A DNA stretch of 15,499 bases from Intrasporangium_A sp039812505 (GCF_039812505.1 NZ_JBDIAQ010000079.1:1-15499), one strand, 5' to 3'. Positions 1-8,767 are shown, counted from the first letter of the stretch. The notes: generated by a model not told the origin, from the sequence alone. Translations and numbers: made by a program.

Positions 1-31
1 GCGGGCCCTGACCCCACAACCCTGCGTGCGC

Positions 32-784
32 TCAGTCACCCCACCTGAAGAACCGGCCCGCCAACGCGGTGCACACCAGGCCCCAGGCGACCAGGACGGC
101 GGCGCCGGCCCACGCGAACGACCCCTCGGCCAGGGCGGCCCGCAGTCCATCGGCCAGCCCGGCGCTGGAGAGCCAGCCGGTGGCGCCCTCGGCCCAGCCC
201 GGCAGCCGGCTGCGCGGCACGATGACCCCGCCGAGGGCGAGGAACAGGATCCAGACGAGGTTCGCCAGCGCGAGCACCGCCTCGGCGCGCAGGGTGCCGG
301 CCATCAGCAGGGCCAGGGACACGAAGGCCCACGTGCCGAGGACGAGGAAGACGGCGGCATACCCGATGCCCCCCACGACCGGGCGCCACCCCAGGGCGAG
401 ACCGAGCCCGCCGAGCACCACGACCTGGATGGCCTCGACGACCAGGGTGGCGATGACCTTGCCCGCGATCAGGCCACCCCGTCCGAGCGGGGTGACCCCC
501 AGGTAGCGCAGCACCGAGTAGCGCCGGTCGAAGGCCGTGGCGATCCCCTGCGCGGTGAAGGACGCGGAGATGACGCACAGCGCGAGCACACCCGGGACCG
601 CGAGGTCGATGCGCCGGCCTGCCCCGAGCGACGGGACACTCGTCACGCTCAGGGCCACCAGCACGATCGCCGGCAGCACGAGGGAGACGAGCAGCTGCTC
701 GCCGTTGCGCAGCAGCGTGCCCACCTCGAACCGCGACTGGGCGACGACTCGGGCCCGCGGGGCCGCGGCGGTCGAGGGGCTCAT
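32..784 (-). CDS. ABC-2 type exporter permease
   Basis: A 250-residue integral membrane protein, most likely the permease half of an ABC-2 (DrrB/NodJ-like) exporter. About six hydrophobic segments are visible, near residues 31-48, 65-85, 104-130, 140-163, 170-190 and 222-243. The N-terminus (residues 1-25) is short, basic and cytoplasmic-looking, and there is no signal peptide. The ATG lies inside the stop of the upstream ATPase gene (ATGA, 4-bp overlap), so the two are translationally coupled and should form one transporter. Substrate is not evident; the family includes drug, lipid and polysaccharide exporters. In mycobacteria a similar pair lies upstream of and divergent from the suf operon (Rv1457c/Rv1458c, from memory). 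A GGTATGCCGC copy at 354-363 supplies the only TAT tyrosine codon. The gene looks complete, ending in a TGA at 32-34. Confidence 0.85.
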   Translation of the reverse strand: MSPSTAAAPRARVVAQSRFEVGTLLRNGEQLLVSLVLPAIVLVALSVTSVPSLGAGRRIDLAVPGVLALCVISASFTAQGIATAFDRRYSVLRYLGVTPLGRGGLIAGKVIATLVVEAIQVVVLGGLGLALGWRPVVGGIGYAAVFLVLGTWAFVSLALLMAGTLRAEAVLALANLVWILFLALGGVIVPRSRLPGWAEGATGWLSSAGLADGLRAALAEGSFAWAGAAVLVAWGLVCTALAGRFFRWGD

Positions 785-1491
785 GCGCGTCCCTTCCGGG
801 TCAGGCCGAAGTAGACCTCCTCGAGCGAGGTGCCGTCGACGACCTCGTCCAGCGGCCCCTCGGCGACGGTCCGTCCGGCGTTCATGATGACCAGGTGGTC
901 GGCCAGGTGCTCGGCCTCATCGAACGAGTGGGTCGTGACCACGACGGACCGGCCGGCCGCGCGCTGTTCCGCGATGATCTCCCAGACGTCGAGCCGCCCG
1001 TGCGGGTCGAGCCCGGCGGCCGGCTCGTCGAGGAACAGCACCTCCGGCCGACCGAGCAGGGCCGCGGCCAGGGCGAGCCGCTGCTTCTGGCCCCCGGACA
1101 GCCGCCGGACGGTCGTGCCGGCGAAGTCGGTGACCCCCAGCCGGGCTGCGACCTGCCCGACGTCCGCCGGGTCGGCGTAGAGCGCGGCGAGGTGGTGCAG
1201 CAGGCGCATGGGCTTGGTGCCGTTGGGCAGGCCGCCGCTCTGGAGCATCACCCCGACCCGAGCCCGGTGGTCCGCGTCGGCGCTCGCCGGATCGGTGCAG
1301 AGCACGCGCACCGTGCCGGAGTCGGGCCGCTGCAGGCCGACCGCACACTCGATGGCGGTGGTCTTCCCGGCGCCGTTCGGCCCGAGCACGGCGGTGATCG
1401 CCCCGGTCGGGGCCGACCAGGTCAGCCCGTCCAGCGCGTGGACACTGCCGAACGTGCGGCGCACGTCGTCCAGGACCACCGCTGCAGTCAT
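781..1491 (-). CDS. ABC exporter ATP-binding protein
   Basis: A 236-residue ABC ATPase that would energise the permease encoded just downstream. All motifs are present: Walker A GPNGAGKT (37-44), Q-loop Gln84, signature LSGGQ (131-135), Walker B VLFLDEP (151-157) and switch histidine His188. The single-domain architecture with a glycine-rich LSGGQKQR and a short C-terminal tail (EEVYFGLTRKG) fits the DrrA/CcmA-like family of multidrug or lipid exporters. The ATG at 1491 is preceded by no ribosome binding site. A TAGACT -10-like hexamer lies 8 nt upstream (1505-1500 on the minus strand), which suggests a leaderless mRNA starting at or near the ATG. A 12-bp palindrome directly abuts the start codon. 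The function as an ATPase is secure; the transported substrate is unknown. Confidence 0.9.
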   Translation of the reverse strand: MTAAVVLDDVRRTFGSVHALDGLTWSAPTGAITAVLGPNGAGKTTAIECAVGLQRPDSGTVRVLCTDPASADADHRARVGVMLQSGGLPNGTKPMRLLHHLAALYADPADVGQVAARLGVTDFAGTTVRRLSGGQKQRLALAAALLGRPEVLFLDEPAAGLDPHGRLDVWEIIAEQRAAGRSVVVTTHSFDEAEHLADHLVIMNAGRTVAEGPLDEVVDGTSLEEVYFGLTRKGRA

Positions 1492-1510
1492 GACTCATGA
1501 GTCTAGGCTC
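1492..1510. promoter_or_regulatory. candidate operator/promoter of the ABC exporter pair
   Basis: The perfect 12-bp palindrome GACTCATGAGTC (1492-1503) abuts the ATPase start codon. A third half-site, GGCTC (1506-1510), follows at the same 2-bp spacing, giving the series GACTC-AT-GAGTC-TA-GGCTC. On the minus strand the same bases hold TAGACT (1505-1500), a good match to the actinobacterial -10 TANNNT, 8 nt before the ATG. No convincing -35 is visible. A repressor bound here would cover the transcription start. The palindrome is seen; its regulatory role is inferred. Confidence 0.45.
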
Positions 1511-1565
1511 AGGGGATGCAGGATCCCCCGCCCGGGGCCCCGACGACGATCGGAGAGCAGGTCCC

Positions 1566-2237
1566 GTGAAGATCGACCCCGCAGCCCGACCGTTCACCGC
1601 GGCGGTGGCCGCTCCGGCGCTCGTCGCGGCGCTCGCGCGGCGGCCTCGCGCGGCGGCTGGCCTGGGCCTGCTGACCGCGGCCGTGACCCTCTTCTTCCGC
1701 GACCCCGACCGGGCCCCCGACCGGGCCCCGGTCGACGACCCCGACGTGGTGCTCGCCCCGGCCGACGGCGTCGTCGTGCATGCCGGGCCGGCCGAGCCCG
1801 GGCTGGGCCCGGCGGGGGAGTGGCAGCAGGTCAGCATCTTCCTGTCCCTGCTGGACGTGCACGTCAACCGGATGCCGTACGGGGGCCGGGTCGTGTCGGT
1901 CAGCCACCGTCCGGGCCACTTCCTGGCCGCCTACCGCGCCGCGAGCGGGATGCGCAACGAGCGGACCGAGATCGTCGTCGAGCGGCCGACCCCGGACGGG
2001 CCGCGCCGGGTCGTGGTCCGGCAGATCGTCGGTCAGCTGGCCCGCCGCATCGTCACCCGGACCGCCCCCGGCGACGAGGTGGCCACCGGGGCGCGGATCG
2101 GCCTGATGAAGTTCGGCTCCCGGATGGACGTCTTCCTGCCCGCCGAGGTCGTCCTCGCGGTCGTGCCACGGACCCGCGCGGTCGGCGGCGAGACCGTGCT
2201 GGGCCGCTTCGGGCCACCGGCCGGGGCCCGCCGGTGA
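1566..2237 (+). CDS. psd: phosphatidylserine decarboxylase proenzyme (short, FGS type)
   Basis: Pyruvoyl-dependent decarboxylase turning phosphatidylserine into phosphatidylethanolamine at the membrane; 223 residues. Two hydrophobic stretches at the N-terminus (about 11-28 and 32-45) are followed by FFRDPDR, the APADG motif with Asp67, and LLDVHVNR with His99. The self-cleavage site is KFGSR at 182-186, where Ser185 would become the pyruvoyl group. FGS, rather than the LGST of E. coli-type enzymes, marks the short actinobacterial/archaeal-like subfamily. I chose the GTG at 1566 because GGAGAG lies 8 nt upstream (1552-1557) and because an in-frame ATG at 1497 would add 23 non-conserved residues and run through the divergent control region. 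It overlaps pssA by 4 bp (GTGA), matching consecutive steps of one pathway. Confidence 0.93.
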   Translation: MKIDPAARPFTAAVAAPALVAALARRPRAAAGLGLLTAAVTLFFRDPDRAPDRAPVDDPDVVLAPADGVVVHAGPAEPGLGPAGEWQQVSIFLSLLDVHVNRMPYGGRVVSVSHRPGHFLAAYRAASGMRNERTEIVVERPTPDGPRRVVVRQIVGQLARRIVTRTAPGDEVATGARIGLMKFGSRMDVFLPAEVVLAVVPRTRAVGGETVLGRFGPPAGARR

Positions 2238-3178
2238 CCCACGAGGGAGCCCACCGCACGGGGCGTCGCGGCGCCACGCGGACCTCCCGGTGGCGGCTCG
2301 TCTCCGTCACGGGCGCCAAGGTGGTCTCGCCGCGCCGGCTCGACCCCATGACCCGGGCCCGGGTCATGCTCCCGAGCCTGATCACGCTGGGCAACATGCT
2401 CTGCGGCTTCTCGTCGGTGCTGCTGTCCTTCCAGGGCCGGTTCGCCGTCGCGAGCATCCTCGTCGCGATCTCGATCCTGTTCGACATCTCCGACGGCGCG
2501 GTCGCCCGGCTGGTCGGAGCCACCACCCCGTTCGGGCTGCAGTTCGACTCGCTGGCCGACCTGGTCTCCTTCGGGATCGCGCCGGCGGTCCTGGTCTACA
2601 CCTGGGCGCTGCCCCAGTACGAGCACCTGGCCTGGTTCGGAGCGGTGTTCTGGCTCGCCTGCGCCGCCTACCGGCTGGCCCGCTTCAACGTCACGATCGA
2701 CCCCCTCGCCGACAAGCGGTACTTCATCGGGCTGCCGAGCCCGGGCGCGGCCGGCGTGGTCATCGCCACCGTGTTCGCCATCGACGGCCCGCTGCAGGGC
2801 TGGGCGCCGGTCCTGCCGGTGCTGGCCAGCTTCGTGCCGGCCGTGCTCATGGCGACATCGTTCCGGTTCCGCTCGTTCCGGTCGCTGCTGACCCCCAAGC
2901 GGCTCCCCGTGACCGGGGTCATCGCCGTCGCCGTCGTCGTCGGCATGATGCTGGTGCCCGCGCTGACCGGCCTGCTGCTCGCCTACGGCTACGTCCTGAC
3001 CTGTCCGCTCGGCTGGGCCACCGTCCCGATGCGGCGGCGCTGGTTCGGGCCGGACAGCGTCGCCCCGCCGCGCTACCGGATGCCCTCGGTCCTGCTGCCG
3101 ATCACCGGCCCGGAGCCCGCGGACGAGACCGACCCACCCGGCGACAAGGGCGACCCGGACCGGCATCCGGACCGGTAA
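2234..3178 (+). CDS. pssA: CDP-diacylglycerol-serine O-phosphatidyltransferase
   Basis: Makes phosphatidylserine from CDP-diacylglycerol and L-serine, the substrate for the Psd encoded just upstream. The CDP-alcohol phosphotransferase signature is complete: D87-G88-x2-A91-R92-x8-G101-x3-D105-x3-D109, preceded by the membrane segment starting LPSLITLGNMLCGF (46-59). Several further hydrophobic segments follow, including one near the C-terminus before a charged, Pro/Asp-rich cytoplasmic tail. The GTG at 2234 overlaps the psd stop and gives 314 residues. An internal ATG at 2349 would remove a basic, poorly conserved 38-residue extension and cannot be excluded. Coupling by overlap with psd indicates one transcript. 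The stop at 3176-3178 lies only 44 bp before sufR, with no clear terminator between them. Confidence 0.93.
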   Translation: MTHEGAHRTGRRGATRTSRWRLVSVTGAKVVSPRRLDPMTRARVMLPSLITLGNMLCGFSSVLLSFQGRFAVASILVAISILFDISDGAVARLVGATTPFGLQFDSLADLVSFGIAPAVLVYTWALPQYEHLAWFGAVFWLACAAYRLARFNVTIDPLADKRYFIGLPSPGAAGVVIATVFAIDGPLQGWAPVLPVLASFVPAVLMATSFRFRSFRSLLTPKRLPVTGVIAVAVVVGMMLVPALTGLLLAYGYVLTCPLGWATVPMRRRWFGPDSVAPPRYRMPSVLLPITGPEPADETDPPGDKGDPDRHPDR

Positions 3179-3185
3179 GGAGACC

Positions 3186-3226
3186 CTGACTGGAAGCCCA
3201 CATCCAATTACGTCACAATGGTGTGG
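3186..3226 (+). promoter_or_regulatory. candidate suf operon promoter and SufR operator
   Basis: This 44-bp gap is AT-richer than its surroundings. CTGACT (3186-3191) could be a -35, with TACGTC (3209-3214) 17 bp later as a weak -10; CACAAT (3214-3219) is an alternative. The dyad CCACA (3198-3202) / TGTGG (3222-3226) is centred near 3212 and overlaps the presumed promoter and the GTG start, where an autorepressor would bind. No Shine-Dalgarno sequence precedes the GTG, so sufR may be leaderless. The dyad and hexamers are seen; their function is inferred. Confidence 0.4.
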
Positions 3227-4014
3227 TGTTTTTCGCGGAGCAGGCGCCACGGGTGACGGCGGACGGCGAGGCCGTCACGCCGCTCGAGTCGCGCACCCGC
3301 TCCCGCGTGCTGCACCACGTGTCCACCGACGGCCCGGTCACGGCGGCCGAGCTCGGCCGGGCGCTCGACCTGACGCCCGCCGCGGTCCGCCGTCATCTCG
3401 ACGCCCTCGTCGAGCAGGGCGTCATCGCCGAGCACGAGCCGGTGTCCGCCCGGCGTGGGCGGGGCCGCCCGGCGCGGGCCTACGTCGTCACCGCGACCGG
3501 CCACCGCGCCCTCGACACCGACTACGACACGCTCGCCGTCGACGTGCTGCACTTCCTGACCGCGCACGTCGGCACCGCGGCGGTGTCGGAGTTCGCGCGC
3601 GAGCGCGTCGCCACGCTCGAGCAGCGGTATGCCGCTCGGCTGGCTCGCGCGGGCGCCGACCCGTCCGCGCGCGCGGCGGCCCTCGTCGAGGCGCTGACCG
3701 AGGACGGCTTCGCCGCGACGGCCCGGCCGGTGGCCGCCGGCGGCACGAGCGGCGTCCAGCTGTGCCAGGGGCACTGTCCCGTCCAGCAGGTCGCCGCCGA
3801 GTTCCCGGCGTTCTGCGACGCCGAGACCGACGCGTTCTCGAGGCTGCTCGGCGTGCACGTCCAGCGGCTCGCGACGCTGGCCGGCGGCCACCACGTCTGC
3901 ACGACGTTCATACCGACAGCGTTCATCCCGACCAGCGGACCGGTCCGCACGCGGCCGACGGAGTCGGGTACCGATCAGAAGACCGATCACATCACGGAAG
4001 GGTCCTCTCAATGA
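3223..4014 (+). CDS. sufR: SufR, iron-sulfur cluster-sensing repressor of the suf operon
   Basis: A 263-residue ArsR/MarR-like winged-helix regulator that, in characterised actinobacteria, holds an Fe-S cluster and represses its own suf operon. A winged helix spans about 24-72 (TAAELGRALDLTPAAVRRHL) with a basic wing RRGRGRPAR (77-85). Four cysteines in the C-terminal half are candidate cluster ligands: Cys181, Cys185, Cys198 and Cys226 (C-x3-C-x12-C-x27-C), in the context QGHCPVQQVA and HHVCTTFIP. It is first gene of the operon, and its TGA overlaps the sufB ATG by 4 bp. The start could be GTG 3223 or GTG 3226; neither has a ribosome binding site, which suggests leaderless translation. The tail after residue 226 is probably disordered and contains a small duplication (FIPT-AFIPT). 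Confidence 0.92.
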   Translation: MVFFAEQAPRVTADGEAVTPLESRTRSRVLHHVSTDGPVTAAELGRALDLTPAAVRRHLDALVEQGVIAEHEPVSARRGRGRPARAYVVTATGHRALDTDYDTLAVDVLHFLTAHVGTAAVSEFARERVATLEQRYAARLARAGADPSARAAALVEALTEDGFAATARPVAAGGTSGVQLCQGHCPVQQVAAEFPAFCDAETDAFSRLLGVHVQRLATLAGGHHVCTTFIPTAFIPTSGPVRTRPTESGTDQKTDHITEGSSQ

Positions 4015-5432
4015 CCACCAACATCGAAGAGCGCAATCCGGGTCTGAAGGACCTCGGGCGCTACGAGTACGGCTGGGCCGACAGCGACGTCGCCGGCGTC
4101 TCGGCCCGCCGCGGGCTCAACGAGGAGGTGGTCCGGGACATCTCGGCCCGCAAGGGCGAACCCGAATGGATGACCAAGCTGCGCCTGAAGGCGCTCACCC
4201 TCTTCGAGCGCAAGCCGATGCCGGCCTGGGGCTCCGACCTGACCGGGCTCGACTTCCAGAACATCAAGTACTACGTCAAGTCCACCGAGAAGCAGGCCAC
4301 CTCCTGGGAGGAGCTGCCCGAGGACATCCGCAACACCTACGACCGGCTCGGCATCCCCGAGGCCGAGAAGCAGGCCCTCGTCGGCGGCGTCACCGCCCAG
4401 TACGAGTCGGAGGTCGTCTACCACCAGATCCGCTCCGACCTCGAGTCGCAGGGCGTCATCTTCACCGACACCGACACCGGCCTGCGCGAGCACGAGGACA
4501 TCTTCCGCGAGCACTTCGCGACGATCATCCCGGCCGGCGACAACAAGTTCGCCTCGCTCAACACGGCCGTCTGGTCCGGCGGCTCGTTCGTCTACGTCCC
4601 GCCGGGCGTGCACGTCGAGATCCCGTTGCAGGCCTACTTCCGGATCAATACCGAGAACATGGGCCAGTTCGAGCGGACCCTGATCATCGCCGACGAGGGC
4701 TCCTACGTGCACTACGTCGAGGGCTGCACCGCGCCGGTCTACTCCTCGGACTCGCTGCACTCGGCAGTCGTGGAGATCATCGTCAAGAAGAACGCCCGGG
4801 TGCGCTACACGACCATCCAGAACTGGTCCAACAACGTCTACAACCTCGTCACCAAGCGCGCCACCTGCGAGGCGGGCGCCACGATGGAGTGGGTCGACGG
4901 CAACATCGGCTCGAAGGTGACGATGAAGTACCCCGCCGTCTTCCTGATGGGCGAGCACGCCAAGGGCGAGACGCTCTCGGTGGCCTTCGCCGGCGAGGGT
5001 CAGCACCAGGACACCGGCTCGAAGATGGTGCACTCCGCCCCGCACACCAGCAGCTCGATCATCAGCAAGTCGGTGGCCCGCGGCGGCGGCCGGTCGTCCT
5101 ACCGCGGCCTGGTCCAGGTCCTCGAGGGCGCCTCGCACTCGGCCTCCACGGTGCGCTGCGACGCCCTGCTCGTCGACACGATCAGCCGCTCGGACACCTA
5201 CCCGTACGTCGACATCCGCGAGGACGACGTGTCGATGGGCCACGAGGCGACGGTCTCGAAGGTCAGCGACGACCAGCTGTTCTACCTGATGTCCCGCGGG
5301 ATGGCCGAGGACGAGGCCATGGCGATGATCGTGCGCGGCTTCATCGAGCCCATCGCGCGTGAGCTGCCGATGGAGTACGCCCTCGAGCTCAACCGCCTGA
5401 TCGAACTGCAGATGGAAGGAGCCGTCGGCTGA
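4011..5432 (+). CDS. sufB: Fe-S cluster assembly scaffold SufB
   Basis: Scaffold subunit of the cytoplasmic SufBC2D complex, on which nascent Fe-S clusters are built. It has 473 residues, the normal length for an intein-free SufB. The right-handed beta-helix core is recognisable throughout. Cys383 in STVRCDALLVD corresponds to the essential cysteine of E. coli SufB (Cys405), and the C-terminal segment LFYLMSRGMAEDEAMAMIVRGFIEP is the SufC-binding end. The sequence runs uninterrupted through HYVEGCTAP (234-242), near where I recall mycobacterial SufB carrying an intein, so no intein is present. The ATG at 4011 lies within the sufR stop and has GGAAGGG 8 nt upstream (3996-4002). It is coupled to sufD by a TGATG overlap. 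Confidence 0.97.
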   Translation: MTTNIEERNPGLKDLGRYEYGWADSDVAGVSARRGLNEEVVRDISARKGEPEWMTKLRLKALTLFERKPMPAWGSDLTGLDFQNIKYYVKSTEKQATSWEELPEDIRNTYDRLGIPEAEKQALVGGVTAQYESEVVYHQIRSDLESQGVIFTDTDTGLREHEDIFREHFATIIPAGDNKFASLNTAVWSGGSFVYVPPGVHVEIPLQAYFRINTENMGQFERTLIIADEGSYVHYVEGCTAPVYSSDSLHSAVVEIIVKKNARVRYTTIQNWSNNVYNLVTKRATCEAGATMEWVDGNIGSKVTMKYPAVFLMGEHAKGETLSVAFAGEGQHQDTGSKMVHSAPHTSSSIISKSVARGGGRSSYRGLVQVLEGASHSASTVRCDALLVDTISRSDTYPYVDIREDDVSMGHEATVSKVSDDQLFYLMSRGMAEDEAMAMIVRGFIEPIARELPMEYALELNRLIELQMEGAVG

Positions 5433-6664
5433 TGAGCCTGGTGGCTGACACGTCCCGCCCCGTCGACGCCGTGACCGCGGCCGGCAAGGCGCACACCGAC
5501 TCGGCCGCGGCCTTCGTCCCGGACAAGTCCCGGGCCGAACGGACCGCGTCGTTCGACGTCGCCGACTTCCCGGTCCCGCGCGGGCGCGAGGAGGAGTGGC
5601 GCTTCACCCCGGTGAAGAAGCTGCGCACCCTGCTCGAGCCCGGCGCCACCGGCCGGCTCGAGTGGGACACCTTCCTGCCCGAGGGCGTCACCGTCTCGAC
5701 GATCCGCAGCAGCGAGGCCCGCGAGCTGGGCGCGCTGCCGCCGCAGGACCGGGCCGCCGTCGTGGCCGCCGACGTCGAGAAGGTGACGCTGGTCGACATC
5801 CCGGCCGAGGCCGAGCTGACCGAGCCGGTCCGGATCCGGCTGATCGGCGACGACGCGGCGGTGTGCACGCACGAGCACATCGTCGTGCGGGCCGGCCACC
5901 ACAGCCGGGCGACCGTGCTGTTCGCCCACCGGGGCTCGGCGCAGTACTCCCAGCTGGTCTCGATCCTGACCGGAGACGCCTCCGACATCACGGTGGTGTC
6001 CTCGCAGCGCTGGGCCGACGACGCGATCCACCTGGCCCAGCACGACGCCCTCGTCGGGCGCGACGCCACCTACCGGCACATCTCGCTCACCCTCGGCGGC
6101 CGCATCGTCCGGCTCAACGCCAACGTGCGCTACGCCGGCCCCGGCGGCGACGCGACCCTGCTCGGCGTCTACTTCGCCGACGCCGGGCAGCACCTGGAGC
6201 ACCGCTCCTTCGTCGACCACAACACGCCGCACTGCAAGAGCCACGTGACCTACAAGGGCGCGCTGCAGGGCGACACGGCCCGTACCGTCTGGGTCGGCGA
6301 CGCGCTGATCCGGGCCGAGGCCGAGGGCACCGACACCTACGAGCTGAACCGCAACCTCATCCTCACCGACGGGGCGCGCGCCGACTCGGTGCCCAACCTC
6401 GAGATCGAGACCGGCGAGATCGTCGGCGCCGGGCACGCCTCGGCGACCGGCCGCTTCGACGACCTGCAGCTGTTCTACCTGCAGGCCCGCGGCATCCCCG
6501 AGGACGAGGCCAAGCGGCTGGTCGTGCGCGGCTTCTTCGCCGACGTGATCAAGCAGATCCCAATGGCCGACCTGCGCGCCGAGGCCACCGCGGCGATCGA
6601 GCACGAGCTCGCGACGACGGCATACGCCGGCCCCACCCCCGAGAACACCAGCAAGGAGAACTGA
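5432..6664 (+). CDS. sufD: Fe-S cluster assembly protein SufD
   Basis: The second beta-helix subunit of SufBC2D, a paralogue of SufB that forms the SufB-SufD heterodimer and helps with iron entry. It has 410 residues. The N-terminal helical region contains PRGREEEWRFTPVKKL (49-64), typical of SufD. His335 in GAGHASATG (332-340) matches the conserved SufD histidine (His360 in E. coli). The C-terminal LFYLQARGIPEDEAKRLVVRGFF (347-369) parallels the SufB end and binds SufC. The ATG overlaps the sufB TGA by one base and has GGAAGGAG (5414-5421) inside the end of sufB. Its last codons hold the AAGGAG that serves sufC. A GGCATAC copy lies at 6619-6625. Confidence 0.96.
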   Translation: MSLVADTSRPVDAVTAAGKAHTDSAAAFVPDKSRAERTASFDVADFPVPRGREEEWRFTPVKKLRTLLEPGATGRLEWDTFLPEGVTVSTIRSSEARELGALPPQDRAAVVAADVEKVTLVDIPAEAELTEPVRIRLIGDDAAVCTHEHIVVRAGHHSRATVLFAHRGSAQYSQLVSILTGDASDITVVSSQRWADDAIHLAQHDALVGRDATYRHISLTLGGRIVRLNANVRYAGPGGDATLLGVYFADAGQHLEHRSFVDHNTPHCKSHVTYKGALQGDTARTVWVGDALIRAEAEGTDTYELNRNLILTDGARADSVPNLEIETGEIVGAGHASATGRFDDLQLFYLQARGIPEDEAKRLVVRGFFADVIKQIPMADLRAEATAAIEHELATTAYAGPTPENTSKEN

Positions 6665-6669
6665 CCCGC

Positions 6670-7426
<757 letters not shown>

Positions 7427-7431
<5 letters not shown>

Positions 7432-7448
7432 GCGGCGGCGCGCTCAGG
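7427..7448 (+). promoter_or_regulatory. hairpin at the sufC stop codon, inside the suf operon
   Basis: CCTGAGCG (7427-7434) and CGCTCAGG (7441-7448) form a perfect 8-bp stem with a 6-nt loop GCGGCG. The sufC TGA (7429-7431) is in the left arm. No T-run follows, so a complete intrinsic terminator is unlikely. It could be an RNA processing or stability element or an attenuator separating sufRBDC from sufSUT. It lies in the only sizeable gap (37 bp) of the operon. The structure is seen; the role is inferred. Confidence 0.5.
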
Positions 7449-7468
7449 ACCGAGGGAACGGAGCCGAG

Positions 7469-8767
7469 ATGTCTTCTACCGCAAGGCTGTTCACGGACCG
7501 GGAGGTCGCCGCGATCCGCTCCGACTTCCCGATCCTGGGGCGCGCGGTCCGCGACGGGCGACCGCTCGTCTACCTCGACTCGGGGGCGACCTCGCACAAG
7601 CCGCGCGTCGTCCTCGAGGCCGAGCGGGAGTTCTACGAGCAGCACAACGCGGCCGTGCACCGGGGCGCCCACCTGCTCGCCGAGGAGGCCACCGACGCCT
7701 TCGAGGCGGCCCGGGCCACCGTCGCCGGCTTCGTCGGGGCCCCCGACCACGAGGTCGTCTTCACGAAGAACGCGACCGAGTCGCTCAACCTGGTCGCCTA
7801 CGCGTTCTCGAACGCCGCGCCGACCGACGCCCCCAAGGACCCGCGCTTCGTGCTCGGGCCCGGCGACGAGGTGCTGGTCACGCAGATGGAGCACCACGCC
7901 AACCTCGTGCCCTGGCAGGAGCTCGTACGCCGCACCGGGGCCACGCTCCGGTGGATCCCGCTCGCGCCCGACGGCACCCTCGACCTGCGTGGCCTGGACG
8001 AGCTGCTGACCGAGCGGACCAAGGTCCTGGCGGTCACCCAGGTCTCCAACGTCCTGGGCACGATCAACCCGGTCACCGAGCTGGCCGCCCGCGCACACTC
8101 CGTCGGGGCGCTCGTGGTCGTCGACGCCTGCCAGTCGGTGCCGCACCTGCCCGTCGACGTCGCCACCCTCGGGGCCGACTTCATCGCCTTCAGCGGGCAC
8201 AAGATGTACGGCCCCCTGGGCGTCGGCGTCCTCTGGGGCCGTGCCGAGCTGCTCGACGTCATGCCGCCGTTCCTGACCGGGGGCTCGATGATCGAGCTCG
8301 TCACGATGGAGCGCGCGACATGGGCGCCGCCGCCGCAGAAGTTCGAGGCGGGCGTGCCCAACGCCGCCCAGGCCGTCGGCCTGGCCGCCGCGGTCCGCTG
8401 GGTCGAGCAGGTCGGCATCGAGCGCATCCACGCCCACGAGGCGGCCCTCGCCGAGCGGCTCCAGGCCGGGCTGGCCGCCCGGCCCTGGACGCGGGTGCTG
8501 GGCCCGGCGGCCGGCACGCCACGCGGCGGCGCGGTCGCGTTCGTCGTCGACGGGGTGCACGCCCACGACGTCGGGCAGGTCCTCGACGACGCCGGTGTCG
8601 CCGTGCGGGTCGGGCACCACTGCGCCTGGCCGCTGCACCGGGCGTTCGGGGTGGCGGCGACCACCCGGGCCAGCCTGGCGGCATACAACACGCCCGGCGA
8701 GGTCGACACCTTCCTGGCGGCGCTCGACCGGGTACCGGAGATCTTCGGCATCGCGGAGGCGAGCTGA
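7469..8767 (+). CDS. sufS: SufS cysteine desulfurase
   Basis: PLP-dependent type II cysteine desulfurase that takes sulfur from L-cysteine as an enzyme-bound persulfide for cluster assembly. It has 432 residues. The PLP lysine is Lys245 in FSGHKMYGP (241-249). The persulfide cysteine is Cys385 in VGHHCAWPL (381-389). PLP-contacting residues are visible in EHHANLVPW (141-149) and VDACQSVPH (218-226). The short, ordered loop around Cys385 is typical of SufS/CsdA rather than IscS. The ATG at 7469 is preceded by a purine-rich GAGGGAACGGAG. It overlaps sufU by TGATG, in keeping with SufU being its sulfur acceptor. A GTATGCCGC copy (minus orientation, 8678-8686) lies near the 3' end. Confidence 0.97.
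   Translation: MSSTARLFTDREVAAIRSDFPILGRAVRDGRPLVYLDSGATSHKPRVVLEAEREFYEQHNAAVHRGAHLLAEEATDAFEAARATVAGFVGAPDHEVVFTKNATESLNLVAYAFSNAAPTDAPKDPRFVLGPGDEVLVTQMEHHANLVPWQELVRRTGATLRWIPLAPDGTLDLRGLDELLTERTKVLAVTQVSNVLGTINPVTELAARAHSVGALVVVDACQSVPHLPVDVATLGADFIAFSGHKMYGPLGVGVLWGRAELLDVMPPFLTGGSMIELVTMERATWAPPPQKFEAGVPNAAQAVGLAAAVRWVEQVGIERIHAHEAALAERLQAGLAARPWTRVLGPAAGTPRGGAVAFVVDGVHAHDVGQVLDDAGVAVRVGHHCAWPLHRAFGVAATTRASLAAYNTPGEVDTFLAALDRVPEIFGIAEAS

Noticed and set aside
1497..1565. Upstream ATG start for psd at 1497
   Set aside because: It would begin inside the palindrome next to the divergent gene, lacks a ribosome binding site, and adds residues with no family similarity; GTG 1566 has a GGAGAG.
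2033..3250. Minus-strand open frame of 405 codons opposite pssA
   Set aside because: Shadow of pssA; composition is hydrophilic Arg/Gly/Asp/Gln filler with no membrane segments or motif.
4710..4740. Intein in SufB
   Set aside because: The host sequence HYVEGCTAP is continuous and total length is that of an intein-free SufB.
4008..5243. Minus-strand open frame of 411 codons opposite sufB
   Set aside because: Mirror of the sufB codon pattern, with repetitive Val/Leu/Asp/Gly composition and no recognisable motif.
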